The notes: generated by a model from the letters alone, not told the origin. Positions 7,195-14,657 are shown, numbered from the stretch's first letter. The stretch is DNA of 33,342 nt from Bacteroides sp. UBA1317 (GCA_002307035.1 DBTL01000141.1:1-33342); one strand, 5' to 3'. A program made the numbers and translations.

Positions 7195-8595
7195 ATGAAG
7201 AGATTTGTTTATGCATTGATTTTTGTCTTAGTATCCGGTGCGGCTTTTTCACAAGGACAGGCAAAATATGTGTTTTTTTTCATTGGCGATGGAATGGGTG
7301 TTAATCAGGTGAATGGTACGGAAATGTTTGTGGCAGAGAAAGAAGGACGCATCGGAGTCACTCCTTTACTTTTCACTCAATTCCCGGCAACAGGTATGGC
7401 TACTACTTTTTCCGCAAGCAATTCTGTAACCGATTCGGCTGCCGCTGGTACTGCACTTTCAACGGGAACCAAAACAAACAATGGAGCCGTTGCTCTTGAT
7501 ACTCGAGGAAGCAAGCTGGCTACTATCGCTGAAAGAGCGAAGAAAGCAGGCAATAAAGTGGGTGTGGCTACTACGGTAAGTATAGATCATGCTACTCCTG
7601 CTGTGTTTTATGCACATCAGCCTAAACGTTATATGTACTATGAGATTGCTACGGATCTACCTAAATCAGGATTTGACTTTTTCGCTGGTTCAGGGTTTCT
7701 TAAACCAAATGAAACTGTTGACAAGAAAGAGGCTCCTAGTGTATTCCCTATGTTTGAAAAGGCTGGCTATGTAGTCGTTAAGGGTTTTGATAACTTTAAG
7801 GAGAAAGCTACTTCTGCAAAGAAGGTGATTTTGATGCCTAAAGAGGGGGCTAGTGAGGTGTCACTTCCTTATGCTATTGATCAAAAAGAAGGCGACTTGA
7901 ATCTTGCTCAGATTACAGAGGCTGCTATTTCTGTGTTGACAAAGAATAATAAGAAAGGTTTCTTCGTGATGTTAGAAGGTGGTAAAATTGATTGGGCTTG
8001 CCATAACAACGATGCTGGAACAGCTTTTAATGAAGTGGTTGACATGGACAACGCAGTGAAAGTTGCTTATGAGTTTTATAAGAAACATCCCAAGGAGACG
8101 TTGATCGTAATTACGGCAGATCATGAGACGGGTGGTATTGGTCTTGGCACTGGTAAAATGGTATTAAACCTGAAGGCTCTTCAATATCAAAAGGTCTCGG
8201 AAGAAGTTCTTTCTTCTGACATTAGTGCTTTGCGTAAATCAAAGCAAAACCAAGTATCTTGGGATGATGTTAAGACTTTCCTTGGTGAGAAAATGGGCTT
8301 TTGGAAAGAGGTGCCTATCTCTTGGGAACAAGAAAAGAAACTGCGCGATGAATACGAAAACTCTTTTGTGAAGAACAAAGTAGTGTTTGAGAAGAGTGAA
8401 TATGCCGAAAGCGAACCTCTTGCTGCCAAAGCGAAAGAGGTGATGGATGAAATCTCTATGGTGGGTTGGGTTAGTGGTAACCATACCGCAGGTTATGCAC
8501 CTGTTTATGCTGTAGGCGCCGGTTCTCAGCTCTTCATTGGCAAGATGGATAATACAGATATACCCAAGCGTATTGCTAAAGCCGCTGGCTATTAA
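7195..8595 (+). CDS. Secreted alkaline phosphatase
   Basis: This 466-residue protein begins with a signal peptide (residues 1 to about 19, MKRFVYALIFVLVSGAAFS), so it acts in the periplasm. It has every landmark of the PhoA family: metal ligand D32 in FIGDGMG, nucleophile S81 in VTDSAAAGTAL, HATPA, EGGKIDWACHNND (metal ligands Glu, Asp, His), TADHETGG, and a late GNHTAG histidine. It releases phosphate from organic monoesters. HATPA replaces the DATPA of E. coli PhoA, a common variant outside enterobacteria. The gene is monocistronic, between the ackA terminator and a convergent-gene terminator. Confidence 0.95.
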   Translation: MKRFVYALIFVLVSGAAFSQGQAKYVFFFIGDGMGVNQVNGTEMFVAEKEGRIGVTPLLFTQFPATGMATTFSASNSVTDSAAAGTALSTGTKTNNGAVALDTRGSKLATIAERAKKAGNKVGVATTVSIDHATPAVFYAHQPKRYMYYEIATDLPKSGFDFFAGSGFLKPNETVDKKEAPSVFPMFEKAGYVVVKGFDNFKEKATSAKKVILMPKEGASEVSLPYAIDQKEGDLNLAQITEAAISVLTKNNKKGFFVMLEGGKIDWACHNNDAGTAFNEVVDMDNAVKVAYEFYKKHPKETLIVITADHETGGIGLGTGKMVLNLKALQYQKVSEEVLSSDISALRKSKQNQVSWDDVKTFLGEKMGFWKEVPISWEQEKKLRDEYENSFVKNKVVFEKSEYAESEPLAAKAKEVMDEISMVGWVSGNHTAGYAPVYAVGAGSQLFIGKMDNTDIPKRIAKAAGY

Positions 8596-8608
8596 GCTTA
8601 CGGAAGTC

Positions 8609-8728
8609 AGTTTCATGAGATTGCTATACTAGAAAACACTTAGTTTTCATGCGTTGAAACTAATTGTATCCTAGTATTAAACTTTTTGTTTCAACGTGAG
8701 AAAACTTTAGTTTCATTACTAGAAAACA
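8609..8728. repeat. Nested direct and inverted repeat cluster
   Basis: AGTTTCAT occurs at 8609-8616 and 8709-8716, and TACTAGAAAACA at 8627-8638 and 8717-8728. The right-hand copy has the two units adjacent; the left copy has 10 extra nt between them. Between the copies, 8643-8660 and 8688-8705 form an inverted repeat (GTTTTC, 3 mismatched nt, CGTTGAAAC) matching at 15 of 18 positions. A smaller hairpin, TTAGTTT with AAACTAA, lies within 8640-8664. It resembles an interspersed palindromic element, but copies elsewhere in the genome cannot be checked here. Confidence 0.6.
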
Positions 8729-8827
8729 AATAGTAAGCAAGGGAGGCTGATTTTTACTGAATTGAGTAGATAACAGAAGGGCATTGACTTACTCCTTTCA
8801 AAAAGTATATCCTTGTTTCAAGTGTGA

Positions 8828-8890
8828 CAATATAAAAAGGAAGAGGCTTCTCTCATTTAGTTTGAGAGAAGCCTCTTCCTTTTTATATTG
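8828..8890. terminator. Bidirectional terminator with 28-bp perfect stem
   Basis: Bases 8828-8855 are the exact reverse complement of 8863-8890, around a 7-nt loop (TTTAGTT). The core AAAAAGGAAGAGGCTTCTC gives a U tract on either strand. It lies between the convergent phosphatase and lpxH genes. Confidence 0.92.
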
Positions 8891-8917
8891 CACTTGTTTG
8901 TGTAGTCGTCGAAAATA

Positions 8918-9682
8918 TTATAACGAAGTTTCTCCTTCAACGAATTCCTCCAAAAGAAGGTTCTCTCCATCGAACACGGCGTAAGAAAAATAATTGATCC
9001 AGTCGCCGAGAATGGTGACACGAGCTGTGGCACTTAGCATCAGGTCGAGCATGATGTGGCGGTGCCCATAAATGAAGTAGTTGATATCAGGGTGTTGTTT
9101 GAGATACTCTTTCGTAAAAAGGATCAGGTATTCTTTGTTCTCACCCATATATTCGGGCTCTTTTCCATCTGCCCGCTTCATGCGACTGCGTTTGGCCCAA
9201 CTAAGTCCCAGTTCCATGCTCCAGCGTGGATGAATGGCCGAAAATAAGGTTTGTAATGTATGGTTATGGAATAGCGAACGGAGGAATTTGAACTTCGCAT
9301 CCGGATCTCCCAATCCGTCGCCGTGGGCGAGATAGAACTCCTTGCCGTAGATCTCTACCGTTAGCGGCTTTGTGTGCATTATCACTCCACACTCTTTCGT
9401 TAAATAGTCTCCGCACCAAATATCGTGATTGCCAGTGAAGAAGTGCACCTCCACGCCCATATCCGTTAGCTCCGAAAGCTTGCCCAGAAAACGGGTATAG
9501 CCTTTTGGCACTACAGTCCGGAACTCATACCAAAAGTCGAACATATCACCCAGTAAGTAGATGGCTGATGCCTTTTGCTTGATGCTATCAAGAAAGTTCA
9601 CCAGTCTTCGTTCCTGTGTGCGTCCATGCTCTATGGCACGAGATCCCAGATGGGCATCAGAGATGAAATAGACATTTCTCAT
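8918..9682 (-). CDS. lpxH: UDP-2,3-diacylglucosamine diphosphatase
   Basis: LpxH hydrolyses UDP-2,3-diacylglucosamine to lipid X and UMP, a step of lipid A synthesis at the inner membrane. The 254 residues form a calcineurin-like metallophosphoesterase with metal motifs in order: SDAHLG (D9, H11), GDMFDFW (D46), GNHDIW (N85, H86), AHGDG (H120) and YGHRH near residue 200. The length suits LpxH and the W/F-rich GDMFDFW block is characteristic. Its ATG overlaps the stop of the upstream MIP18-like gene by 4 nt, so the two are translationally coupled. Confidence 0.88.
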   Translation of the reverse strand: MRNVYFISDAHLGSRAIEHGRTQERRLVNFLDSIKQKASAIYLLGDMFDFWYEFRTVVPKGYTRFLGKLSELTDMGVEVHFFTGNHDIWCGDYLTKECGVIMHTKPLTVEIYGKEFYLAHGDGLGDPDAKFKFLRSLFHNHTLQTLFSAIHPRWSMELGLSWAKRSRMKRADGKEPEYMGENKEYLILFTKEYLKQHPDINYFIYGHRHIMLDLMLSATARVTILGDWINYFSYAVFDGENLLLEEFVEGETSL

Positions 9683-9990
9683 AAGAATCCAAGTTCGAAT
9701 TTCGCTTCTTCACTCATCATGTCTTTGTCCCACTGTGGCTCAAAGACAAGGTTTATAGTGACTTTATTCACTCCTTCTACCGATTCTACCTTTTGATGTA
9801 CGTCCTCCACTATGAAATCGGCAGCAGGACAGTTCGGAGCAGTCAGAGTCATTTCCAACGCTACTTCTCCGTTTTCTCCTACGTCGATTCTGTAGATCAA
9901 TCCAAGGTCGTACACATTGACAGGTATTTCAGGGTCGAAGACTGTTTTAAGTACTTCTACTATTTTTACTTCTGTTTCAAATTTGGTCAT
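9679..9990 (-). CDS. MIP18/DUF59-family protein (SufT/PaaD-like)
   Basis: About 103 residues, starting MTKFETEVKIVEVLKTV. The family helps assemble or deliver iron-sulfur clusters. Landmarks are FDPEIPVNVYDLGLIY and the conserved cysteine in LTAPNCPAADFI, followed by the helix that pairs with it. I chose the ATG at 9990 because the longer frame to 10092 adds 34 residues unlike the family and would begin upstream of the -7 box at 10013-10020. It overlaps lpxH by ATGA. Which Fe-S client it serves is unknown. Confidence 0.88.
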   Translation of the reverse strand: MTKFETEVKIVEVLKTVFDPEIPVNVYDLGLIYRIDVGENGEVALEMTLTAPNCPAADFIVEDVHQKVESVEGVNKVTINLVFEPQWDKDMMSEEAKFELGFL

Positions 9991-10012
9991 AAGAGTAAAT
10001 TTGTTGTTTTTG

Positions 10013-10020
10013 CAAAGATA
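10013..10020 (-). promoter_or_regulatory. Putative -7 box for the MIP18-like gene and lpxH
   Basis: The minus strand reads TATCTTTG, matching TAnnTTTG. It lies just beyond the radC stop codon (10034), with the -33 region inside the 3' end of radC. It supports the start at 9990. Confidence 0.55.
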
Positions 10021-10033
10021 TGAATAAATTCGA

Positions 10034-10732
10034 TTATACAATTTCTCCTTCGTCGGCAAAGCTGTAAAACTTACCGTCGCAAATAATAACATGATCAGAG
10101 AGACGAATGTTCATTGTTTGTGCTGCCTGATTGATATGAGCGGTGAGTCTTTTATCTTCTCCGCTAGGGTGCGGATTGCCTGAAGGGTGATTGTGTATGA
10201 GAATGAGTCCGGTAGCTCTTTGTATGAGCGCTTCTCTCAAGATACTTCGTACGTCGGCATACGTGCCGTCTATGCCGCCTGTGCTGATGCGCACTCTGTC
10301 GATTACTTTATTGGCTTGGTTGAGGAGTAGTATCCAGAACTCTTCTTGCGACAGGTCGCACATGAGAGGATGGAGCAAGTTATATACATCGGTTGAGCAA
10401 GTGATTTGGCTACGTTCTTTGGGTTCCTGAAGTTTTCTTCGTTTTCCCAATTCGAGGGCAGCCATAATGGTGATACTTTTTGCCGGGCCGAAACCTTTGA
10501 AAGCAGAGAAGTTATGTATGTCCCATTTTGCCAGTTCGTTTAGGTTGTTGCTGCACGAAGCAAGTATTCGCTTCATTAGTTCTACGGCTGTCTCATCCGT
10601 GTTGCCCGATCCAATCAATATGGCTAATAATTCGGCATCACTGAGTGCGTCAGCACCTTTCTTCATCATCTTCTCACGCGGGCGATCTTCTTCAGCCCAC
10701 TGATTGATGTTTAGTTTTTGTTTGTTTTCCAT
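10034..10732 (-). CDS. radC: RadC/UPF0758-family JAB-domain protein
   Basis: The 232-residue protein has an N-terminal helix-hairpin-helix region (residues about 1-100, with SDAELLAILIGSG and FGPAKS) and a C-terminal JAMM/MPN+ domain. The metal motif is complete: H180 and H182 in HNHPSG, then PSGED with D193, and an upstream Glu in QEEFW. Despite the name, a repair role is not established for the family, and the substrate of the putative metalloprotease fold is unknown. It sits 35 nt after the glycosyltransferase gene on the same strand. Confidence 0.92.
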   Translation of the reverse strand: MENKQKLNINQWAEEDRPREKMMKKGADALSDAELLAILIGSGNTDETAVELMKRILASCSNNLNELAKWDIHNFSAFKGFGPAKSITIMAALELGKRRKLQEPKERSQITCSTDVYNLLHPLMCDLSQEEFWILLLNQANKVIDRVRISTGGIDGTYADVRSILREALIQRATGLILIHNHPSGNPHPSGEDKRLTAHINQAAQTMNIRLSDHVIICDGKFYSFADEGEIV

Positions 10733-10767
10733 TTTGAATAAGAAAAACGACTCGTCTTCATCGATTA

Positions 10768-11757
10768 TTATTTATAGAAATTCTTATTAAATGCCGCAAA
10801 CTCATCCTTACCGCATGCGCAACGTTGCCACCAAGCTCTCCAGAATCCACTTCCGTAGCCGATGAGTTGGATGAAAGATGCAGCAATGGAATATATTCCA
10901 ATTCTACAGCTCTTATTTTGTAAGGCAGAGTCGGTACCCACTAAAATGGCATAGAGAAGGATGGGTATGAAGCTTAGCAGAGTAAAAGGAGCAGCCAGTA
11001 ATAGCAAAGCTACACCAAGTGTAAAGATGCCCGGAAGCAGATGTACAGCCTTTAATGATTCAGGATACTTTTTATATAGATTAATTCGGGCTATCCCAGA
11101 GTTATGTACCTGTTTGAAGAACTTCTTCAGATCCGTGCGCCTTTTGTGATATACCCATGCATCGGGGAAGAGCCGGCAAGTGTATGCGTTCTTGAAGATC
11201 CGAATACTGAAATCGATGTCTTCACCGAAACGCATGTTAGAGAAGCCGCCCAATGCTTCATATACTTCTCGTCGCACACCCATGTTAAAGCTGCGCGGGT
11301 AGAATTTATCCATCTTTTTTTTGCCTCCGCGGATGCCACCGGTAGTGAAGAAAGAAGTCATGGAGTAGTTGATCGCTTTCTGAATGTCGGAGAATGACTC
11401 GTGCGCTTTATCGGGACCGCCAAAAGCATCTGAGGCAGAGGAAGCCAGTTCTTTCTCTATGTTGTCGAAATAAGTTGGTGGGAGAATGCAGTCGGAGTCT
11501 AATATAATAAGGTAATCACCCGTACTTCTTTCGGCTCCGTAATTACGGGTTTGCCCGGGGCCGGAATTTGGTTTTGAGAAGTATTTGAGGTTGAGACTCT
11601 CCACATATTTTTCCAAAACATGTTCGCAAGAGAGAGACGAACCGTCTTCGACGATGATGACTTCGAAATGCTTGAAGTATTGGTTGGCAAGGCTTTGCAG
11701 TAATTCGTCCACTTCGTCAGGACGGTTATATACGGGAATGATGACGGAATAGAACAT
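10768..11757 (-). CDS. Family 2 glycosyltransferase, membrane associated
   Basis: The 329 residues start with a GT-A nucleotide-sugar fold: SVIIPVYNRPDE at the N-terminus, VEDGSS (D38), and the metal-binding LDSDC (D87, D89). GEDIDFSIRI supplies the catalytic-base region near residue 180. Two hydrophobic segments follow (about residues 240-275), so it is probably anchored in the inner membrane. The tail has a CACGKDEF motif. It probably adds a sugar to a lipid-linked or surface glycan; donor and acceptor are unknown. A long inverted repeat separates it from efp upstream. Confidence 0.9.
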   Translation of the reverse strand: MFYSVIIPVYNRPDEVDELLQSLANQYFKHFEVIIVEDGSSLSCEHVLEKYVESLNLKYFSKPNSGPGQTRNYGAERSTGDYLIILDSDCILPPTYFDNIEKELASSASDAFGGPDKAHESFSDIQKAINYSMTSFFTTGGIRGGKKKMDKFYPRSFNMGVRREVYEALGGFSNMRFGEDIDFSIRIFKNAYTCRLFPDAWVYHKRRTDLKKFFKQVHNSGIARINLYKKYPESLKAVHLLPGIFTLGVALLLLAAPFTLLSFIPILLYAILVGTDSALQNKSCRIGIYSIAASFIQLIGYGSGFWRAWWQRCACGKDEFAAFNKNFYK

Positions 11758-11764
11758 CTGATTG

Positions 11765-11839
11765 TTTACTATTTAACCATTGACCATTTACTGTTTAAAA
11801 CCCGCTGGGTGAGTAAATAGTAAATGGTTAAATGGTAAA
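11765..11839. repeat. 28-nt imperfect inverted repeat of ATTTACC/TTTAACC units
   Basis: 11765-11792 and 11812-11839 are reverse complements at 25 of 28 positions. The 19-nt loop contains a small ACCC-GCT-GGGT hairpin. The arms are made of near-repeats of TTTACCATT and TTTAACCATT, so each arm is also weakly repetitive. The structure fills the efp to glycosyltransferase gap and lacks a clean U tract, so it may be an interspersed repeat rather than a normal terminator. Confidence 0.7.
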
Positions 11840-11844
11840 TCTGT

Positions 11845-12411
11845 TTATGCTTTCACGCGACCTTGGTATGAACCGTCGCGGGTATCTACTTCTATAAGTT
11901 CACCTTCGTTGACAAACAAAGGAACACGTACGATAGCACCGGTTTCAAGAGTTGCCGGCTTGGTAGCGTTGGTGGCAGTATCTCCTTTGAGGCCCGGTTC
12001 GGTATAAGTGATTTGCAAAACAACCTTAACCGGAAGTTCAGCGAAGAGAACTGTTTCAGTCGAAGCATCCGAAACGACCTCTACCATGTTGCCTTCTTTT
12101 AGGAAATCAACTCCTGTAACCAGATCTTTTGGAATAGGAGCTTGCTCAAAGCTTTCTTGATTCATGAAGATATAATCTTCGCCTTCTTTATATAAGAATT
12201 GGAAAGGACGGCGCTCAACGCGGACATCTTCTAATTTGAAACCAACTTGAAATGTACGGTCAAGGACGCGGCCATTGACAACATCCTTCAGCTTAGTGCG
12301 CATGATGGTGTTGCCTTTTCCCGGCTTAACATGGAGGAATTCGATAACGAAATAGAGACGTCCATCTAATCTGATGCACATTCCATTCTTGACATCTTGT
12401 GAATTGATCAT
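11845..12411 (-). CDS. efp: Elongation factor P
   Basis: EF-P binds ribosomes stalled at proline runs and promotes peptide bond formation. The 188 residues cover the three-domain fold. The tip loop reads KPGKGN with K32, the position that carries modification in many bacteria (K34 in E. coli). There is no Arg32, so the EarP rhamnosylation route does not apply, and I see no EpmA/EpmB gene in the window. It is transcribed from its own promoter, divergent from rpmH. Confidence 0.96.
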   Translation of the reverse strand: MINSQDVKNGMCIRLDGRLYFVIEFLHVKPGKGNTIMRTKLKDVVNGRVLDRTFQVGFKLEDVRVERRPFQFLYKEGEDYIFMNQESFEQAPIPKDLVTGVDFLKEGNMVEVVSDASTETVLFAELPVKVVLQITYTEPGLKGDTATNATKPATLETGAIVRVPLFVNEGELIEVDTRDGSYQGRVKA

Positions 12412-12475
12412 ACTTTTTTATACTTTATATTTATTGTGTATTATTCTAGTAGCTATCTATGGCCGTTTGGAAGTG

Positions 12476-12507
12476 CAAAAGTAATCTAAATAGGTAAAAA
12501 ACACAAA
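12476..12507 (-). promoter_or_regulatory. efp promoter (-33 TTTG, -7 TACTTTTG)
   Basis: On the minus strand, TTTG (12504-12507) and TACTTTTG (12476-12483) are separated by 20 nt. Both elements match the Bacteroides sigma-ABfr consensus exactly. The predicted leader is about 55-60 nt. Confidence 0.8.
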
Positions 12508-12533
12508 ATCTTTTGACTAAAAATGAGTTATCT

Positions 12534-12565
12534 CTTGGTTAATTTAAAAAAAGTGCCTATTTTTG
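12534..12565 (+). promoter_or_regulatory. rpmH promoter
   Basis: CTTG (12534-12537, three of four matches to TTTG) and TATTTTTG (12558-12565, exact -7) are separated by 20 nt. It is back to back with the efp promoter, 26 nt away. Confidence 0.75.
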
Positions 12566-12611
12566 CATCCCGATTTCCAGATAGCAATAACATAAAAAAC
12601 GAGATACAGTA

Positions 12612-12770
12612 ATGAAAAGAACATTTCAACCCTCTAACAGAAAGAGAAAAAACAAGCACGGTTTCCGTGAGAGAATGGCTTCAGCCAATGGTCGTAGAGT
12701 TTTGGCTGCACGTCGTGCAAAAGGCAGAAAGAAATTAACTGTTTCTGACGAATACAACGGAACGAAGTAA
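12612..12770 (+). CDS. rpmH: 50S ribosomal protein L34
   Basis: A 52-residue, very basic protein begins MKRTFQPSNRKRKNKHGFRE and continues RMASANGRRVLAARRAKGRK, the unmistakable L34 sequence. It has a short C-terminal extension (LTVSDEYNGTK) beyond the common 44-46 residues, as in other Bacteroidota. In many bacteria rpmH lies beside dnaA and rnpA at the origin; here neither is present, so this is not an oriC region. It has its own promoter and a strong terminator. Confidence 0.97.
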   Translation: MKRTFQPSNRKRKNKHGFRERMASANGRRVLAARRAKGRKKLTVSDEYNGTK

Positions 12771-12788
12771 TTTAGCTTCGCTGCACAA

Positions 12789-12830
12789 GGCATAAAAAAA
12801 GCAAAGGGTACTCCTTTGCTTTTTTTTATG
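12789..12830 (+). terminator. Intrinsic terminator after rpmH
   Basis: GCAAAGG (12801-12807) pairs with CCTTTGC (12813-12819) around a 5-nt loop. The stem is extended by an A7/T8 run and GGCAT/ATGCC at the base. The T run directly follows the GC-rich core. Confidence 0.88.
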
Positions 12831-12847
12831 CCTATATTTTATCTATT

Positions 12848-12879
12848 ATTGAGCTTATCAACTAATTGTACTATCTTTG
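12848..12879 (+). promoter_or_regulatory. Promoter of the PASTA-rluD-ddl gene set
   Basis: ATTG (12848-12851, three of four matches) and TATCTTTG (12872-12879, exact -7) are separated by 20 nt. Transcription would begin near 12886, which rules out the in-frame ATG at 12866 and supports the start at 12908. Confidence 0.72.
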
Positions 12880-12907
12880 GGGCCGAATAATTGTTTATAG
12901 AATAGAT

Positions 12908-13555
12908 ATGACGATAAAGAAATTCTTTTCTTTCAAAGAAAATAAGTACTTCTGGGTAAATATCATTGCCATGATAGTGGTTGCTGGCATCTTACTAATT
13001 GGTGTGCTTAAAGGATTGGATATTTATACCCGCCATGGGGAAGGCATTGTAGTACCTGATGCGAAAGATATGACTGTGGAGCAGGCGAAAATGTTATTCA
13101 GCCATAGGGGACTGCTGTGCGTAGTTGCCGATTCCGGTTATGTGAAAAATAAGCCGGCAGGCTGTGTGCTCGATCATAATCCTGCTGCCGGACAAAAAGT
13201 AAAAGAAGGACGGATTATTTATCTTACAATCAATACACTTGACGTGCCATTGCGTTCCGTTCCTGATGTGGCCGACAATAGCTCAGTGCGACAGGCACAA
13301 GCTCGTGTCATGGCCTCGGGCTTCAAACTGACTGAAAATGAGTTTGTAAGTGGTGAGAAGGATTGGGTTTATGGTGTTAAGTATAGAGGACGTCAACTCC
13401 TTACCGGAGAGAAGGTACCGCTTGGTGCTACATTAACTCTGATGGTTGGAGATGGAACGGAGGTTAAAGATACGCTTGATGAAGAGGGCGATAGCTTAGG
13501 CGGAACAGAGAATGACGCTGAGACTGCTCCCGCAAAAGATGATTCTTGGTTTTAA
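12908..13555 (+). CDS. Membrane-anchored PASTA-domain protein without kinase
   Basis: This 215-residue protein has a short cytoplasmic N-terminus, one membrane span (residues about 16-36) and two PASTA repeats (about 44-110, with VVPDAKDMTVEQAKMLF and NPAAGQKVKEG; and about 112-182, with SVPDVADNSSVRQAQ and GEKVPLGATLTLMVG). An acidic tail follows. PASTA repeats in Ser/Thr kinases and PBPs bind peptidoglycan fragments or muropeptides; here no kinase or transpeptidase domain exists. The repeats would face the periplasm. It opens a set that includes ddl, which suggests a cell-wall link by inference. Confidence 0.88.
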   Translation: MTIKKFFSFKENKYFWVNIIAMIVVAGILLIGVLKGLDIYTRHGEGIVVPDAKDMTVEQAKMLFSHRGLLCVVADSGYVKNKPAGCVLDHNPAAGQKVKEGRIIYLTINTLDVPLRSVPDVADNSSVRQAQARVMASGFKLTENEFVSGEKDWVYGVKYRGRQLLTGEKVPLGATLTLMVGDGTEVKDTLDEEGDSLGGTENDAETAPAKDDSWF

Positions 13556-13586
13556 ATGAAACTTACACCCAATTGATCAACAATAG

Positions 13587-14657
13587 ATGATGCAAGAACT
13601 GCCAGACGACATAGAGAATGATATTGATGACATAGAACCTGTAGGTGATGCCGCAGAGTTGTATGAGCACTTTCGTGTGGTAGTAGATAAGGGGCAGGCA
13701 CTTGTTCGCGTGGATAAATATTTGTTCGATCGCATTGTGAATGCTTCCCGAAATCGAATTCAGAAGGCTGCGGAGGCAGGCTTTGTGATGGTGAACGATA
13801 AATCGGTGAAAAGTAGCTATAAGGTAAAGCCACTTGATGTTATAACAGTGATGATGGATCGCCCCCGTTATGAAAATGAGGTGATTCCAGAAGATATTCC
13901 CCTAAACATTGTATACGAAGACAAATACCTGATGGTGGTGAACAAACCGGCAGGTTTAGTGGTGCATCCGGGGCACGGAAACTACAGCGGCACGCTGGTC
14001 AATGCACTGGCTTGGCACTTGAAAGATGATCCAGATTACGATGTCAATGATCCGCGCGTCGGATTAGTGCATCGAATAGATAAAGATACTTCGGGATTGT
14101 TGGTCGTAGCTAAAACTGCGGATGCCAAAACACATCTTGGTTTACAGTTCTTTAATAAAACAACCAAGCGACAATATCGCGCATTGGTATGGGGACTCAT
14201 AGAAGAAGATGAAGGAACTATCGTTGGAAACGTAGCCCGCAATCCCAGAGATAGGATGCAAATGGCTGTTTTTTCAGATCCCGAAATAGGAAAACATGCG
14301 GTTACTCACTATCGGGTGCTCGAACGTTTGGGTTATGTTACTTTGGTAGAGTGCATCCTTGAAACGGGGCGTACTCATCAAATCAGAGTACACATGAAGC
14401 ATATAGGCCACGTACTGTTTAACGATGAACGCTACGGAGGTCACGAAATTCTTAAAGGAACTCATTTTAGTAAATACAAACAGTTTGTAAACAATTGCTT
14501 TGACGTTTGTCCTCGGCAGGCTTTGCACGCCATGACATTGGGGTTCGTACACCCTCACACAGGTGAGGAGATGTATTTTACTTCCGAGATGCCCGACGAC
14601 ATGACCCTGCTGATCGATAAATGGCGAAGCTACATAAGTAACAGAGATTTAGAATGA
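13587..14657 (+). CDS. rluD: RluA/RluD-family 23S rRNA pseudouridine synthase
   Basis: The 356 residues comprise an N-terminal S4 RNA-binding domain (about 38-95, RVDKYLFDRIVNASRNRIQK) and the pseudouridine synthase domain. The catalytic Asp is D165 in VHRIDKDTSGLLVVAKT, and GRTHQIRVHMKHIGHV lies further on. E. coli RluD makes pseudouridines 1911, 1915 and 1917 in helix 69. S4 domain and length fit RluD, but RluC or another RluA paralogue is not excluded, so the symbol is tentative. The stop overlaps the ddl start (ATGA). Confidence 0.88.
   Translation: MMQELPDDIENDIDDIEPVGDAAELYEHFRVVVDKGQALVRVDKYLFDRIVNASRNRIQKAAEAGFVMVNDKSVKSSYKVKPLDVITVMMDRPRYENEVIPEDIPLNIVYEDKYLMVVNKPAGLVVHPGHGNYSGTLVNALAWHLKDDPDYDVNDPRVGLVHRIDKDTSGLLVVAKTADAKTHLGLQFFNKTTKRQYRALVWGLIEEDEGTIVGNVARNPRDRMQMAVFSDPEIGKHAVTHYRVLERLGYVTLVECILETGRTHQIRVHMKHIGHVLFNDERYGGHEILKGTHFSKYKQFVNNCFDVCPRQALHAMTLGFVHPHTGEEMYFTSEMPDDMTLLIDKWRSYISNRDLE

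Larger units (their letters stand above)
8596..8917. other. Gap between convergent phosphatase and lpxH genes
   Basis: This 322-nt stretch has no credible gene. The left half (8609-8728) is a cluster of direct and inverted repeats built from AGTTTCAT and TACTAGAAAACA units. The right half has a 28-bp-stem terminator at 8828-8890. A 66-codon open frame that crosses that hairpin is rejected as coding. Confidence 0.7.

Noticed and set aside
8609..8728. CRISPR-like array
   Set aside because: Only two copies of each unit, nested and partly inverted, with no regular spacers and no cas genes.
8784..8984. 66-codon plus-strand frame across the phosphatase-lpxH gap
   Set aside because: It runs through the 28-bp terminator hairpin and into lpxH antisense; composition is unlike a protein.
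10768..12411. Glycosyltransferase beside efp as an EarP-type EF-P modification enzyme
   Set aside because: EF-P has Lys32, not Arg32, and the enzyme is a membrane-associated GT2 with an LDSDC motif, not EarP. The two are also split by a long inverted repeat.
12412..12907. Replication origin near rpmH
   Set aside because: No dnaA, rnpA or yidC neighbours and no cluster of DnaA boxes; the gap is fully explained by promoters, rpmH and its terminator.
13552..13833. 93-codon minus-strand frame over the start of rluD
   Set aside because: Lies antisense to the conserved S4 domain, with no promoter or family resemblance.
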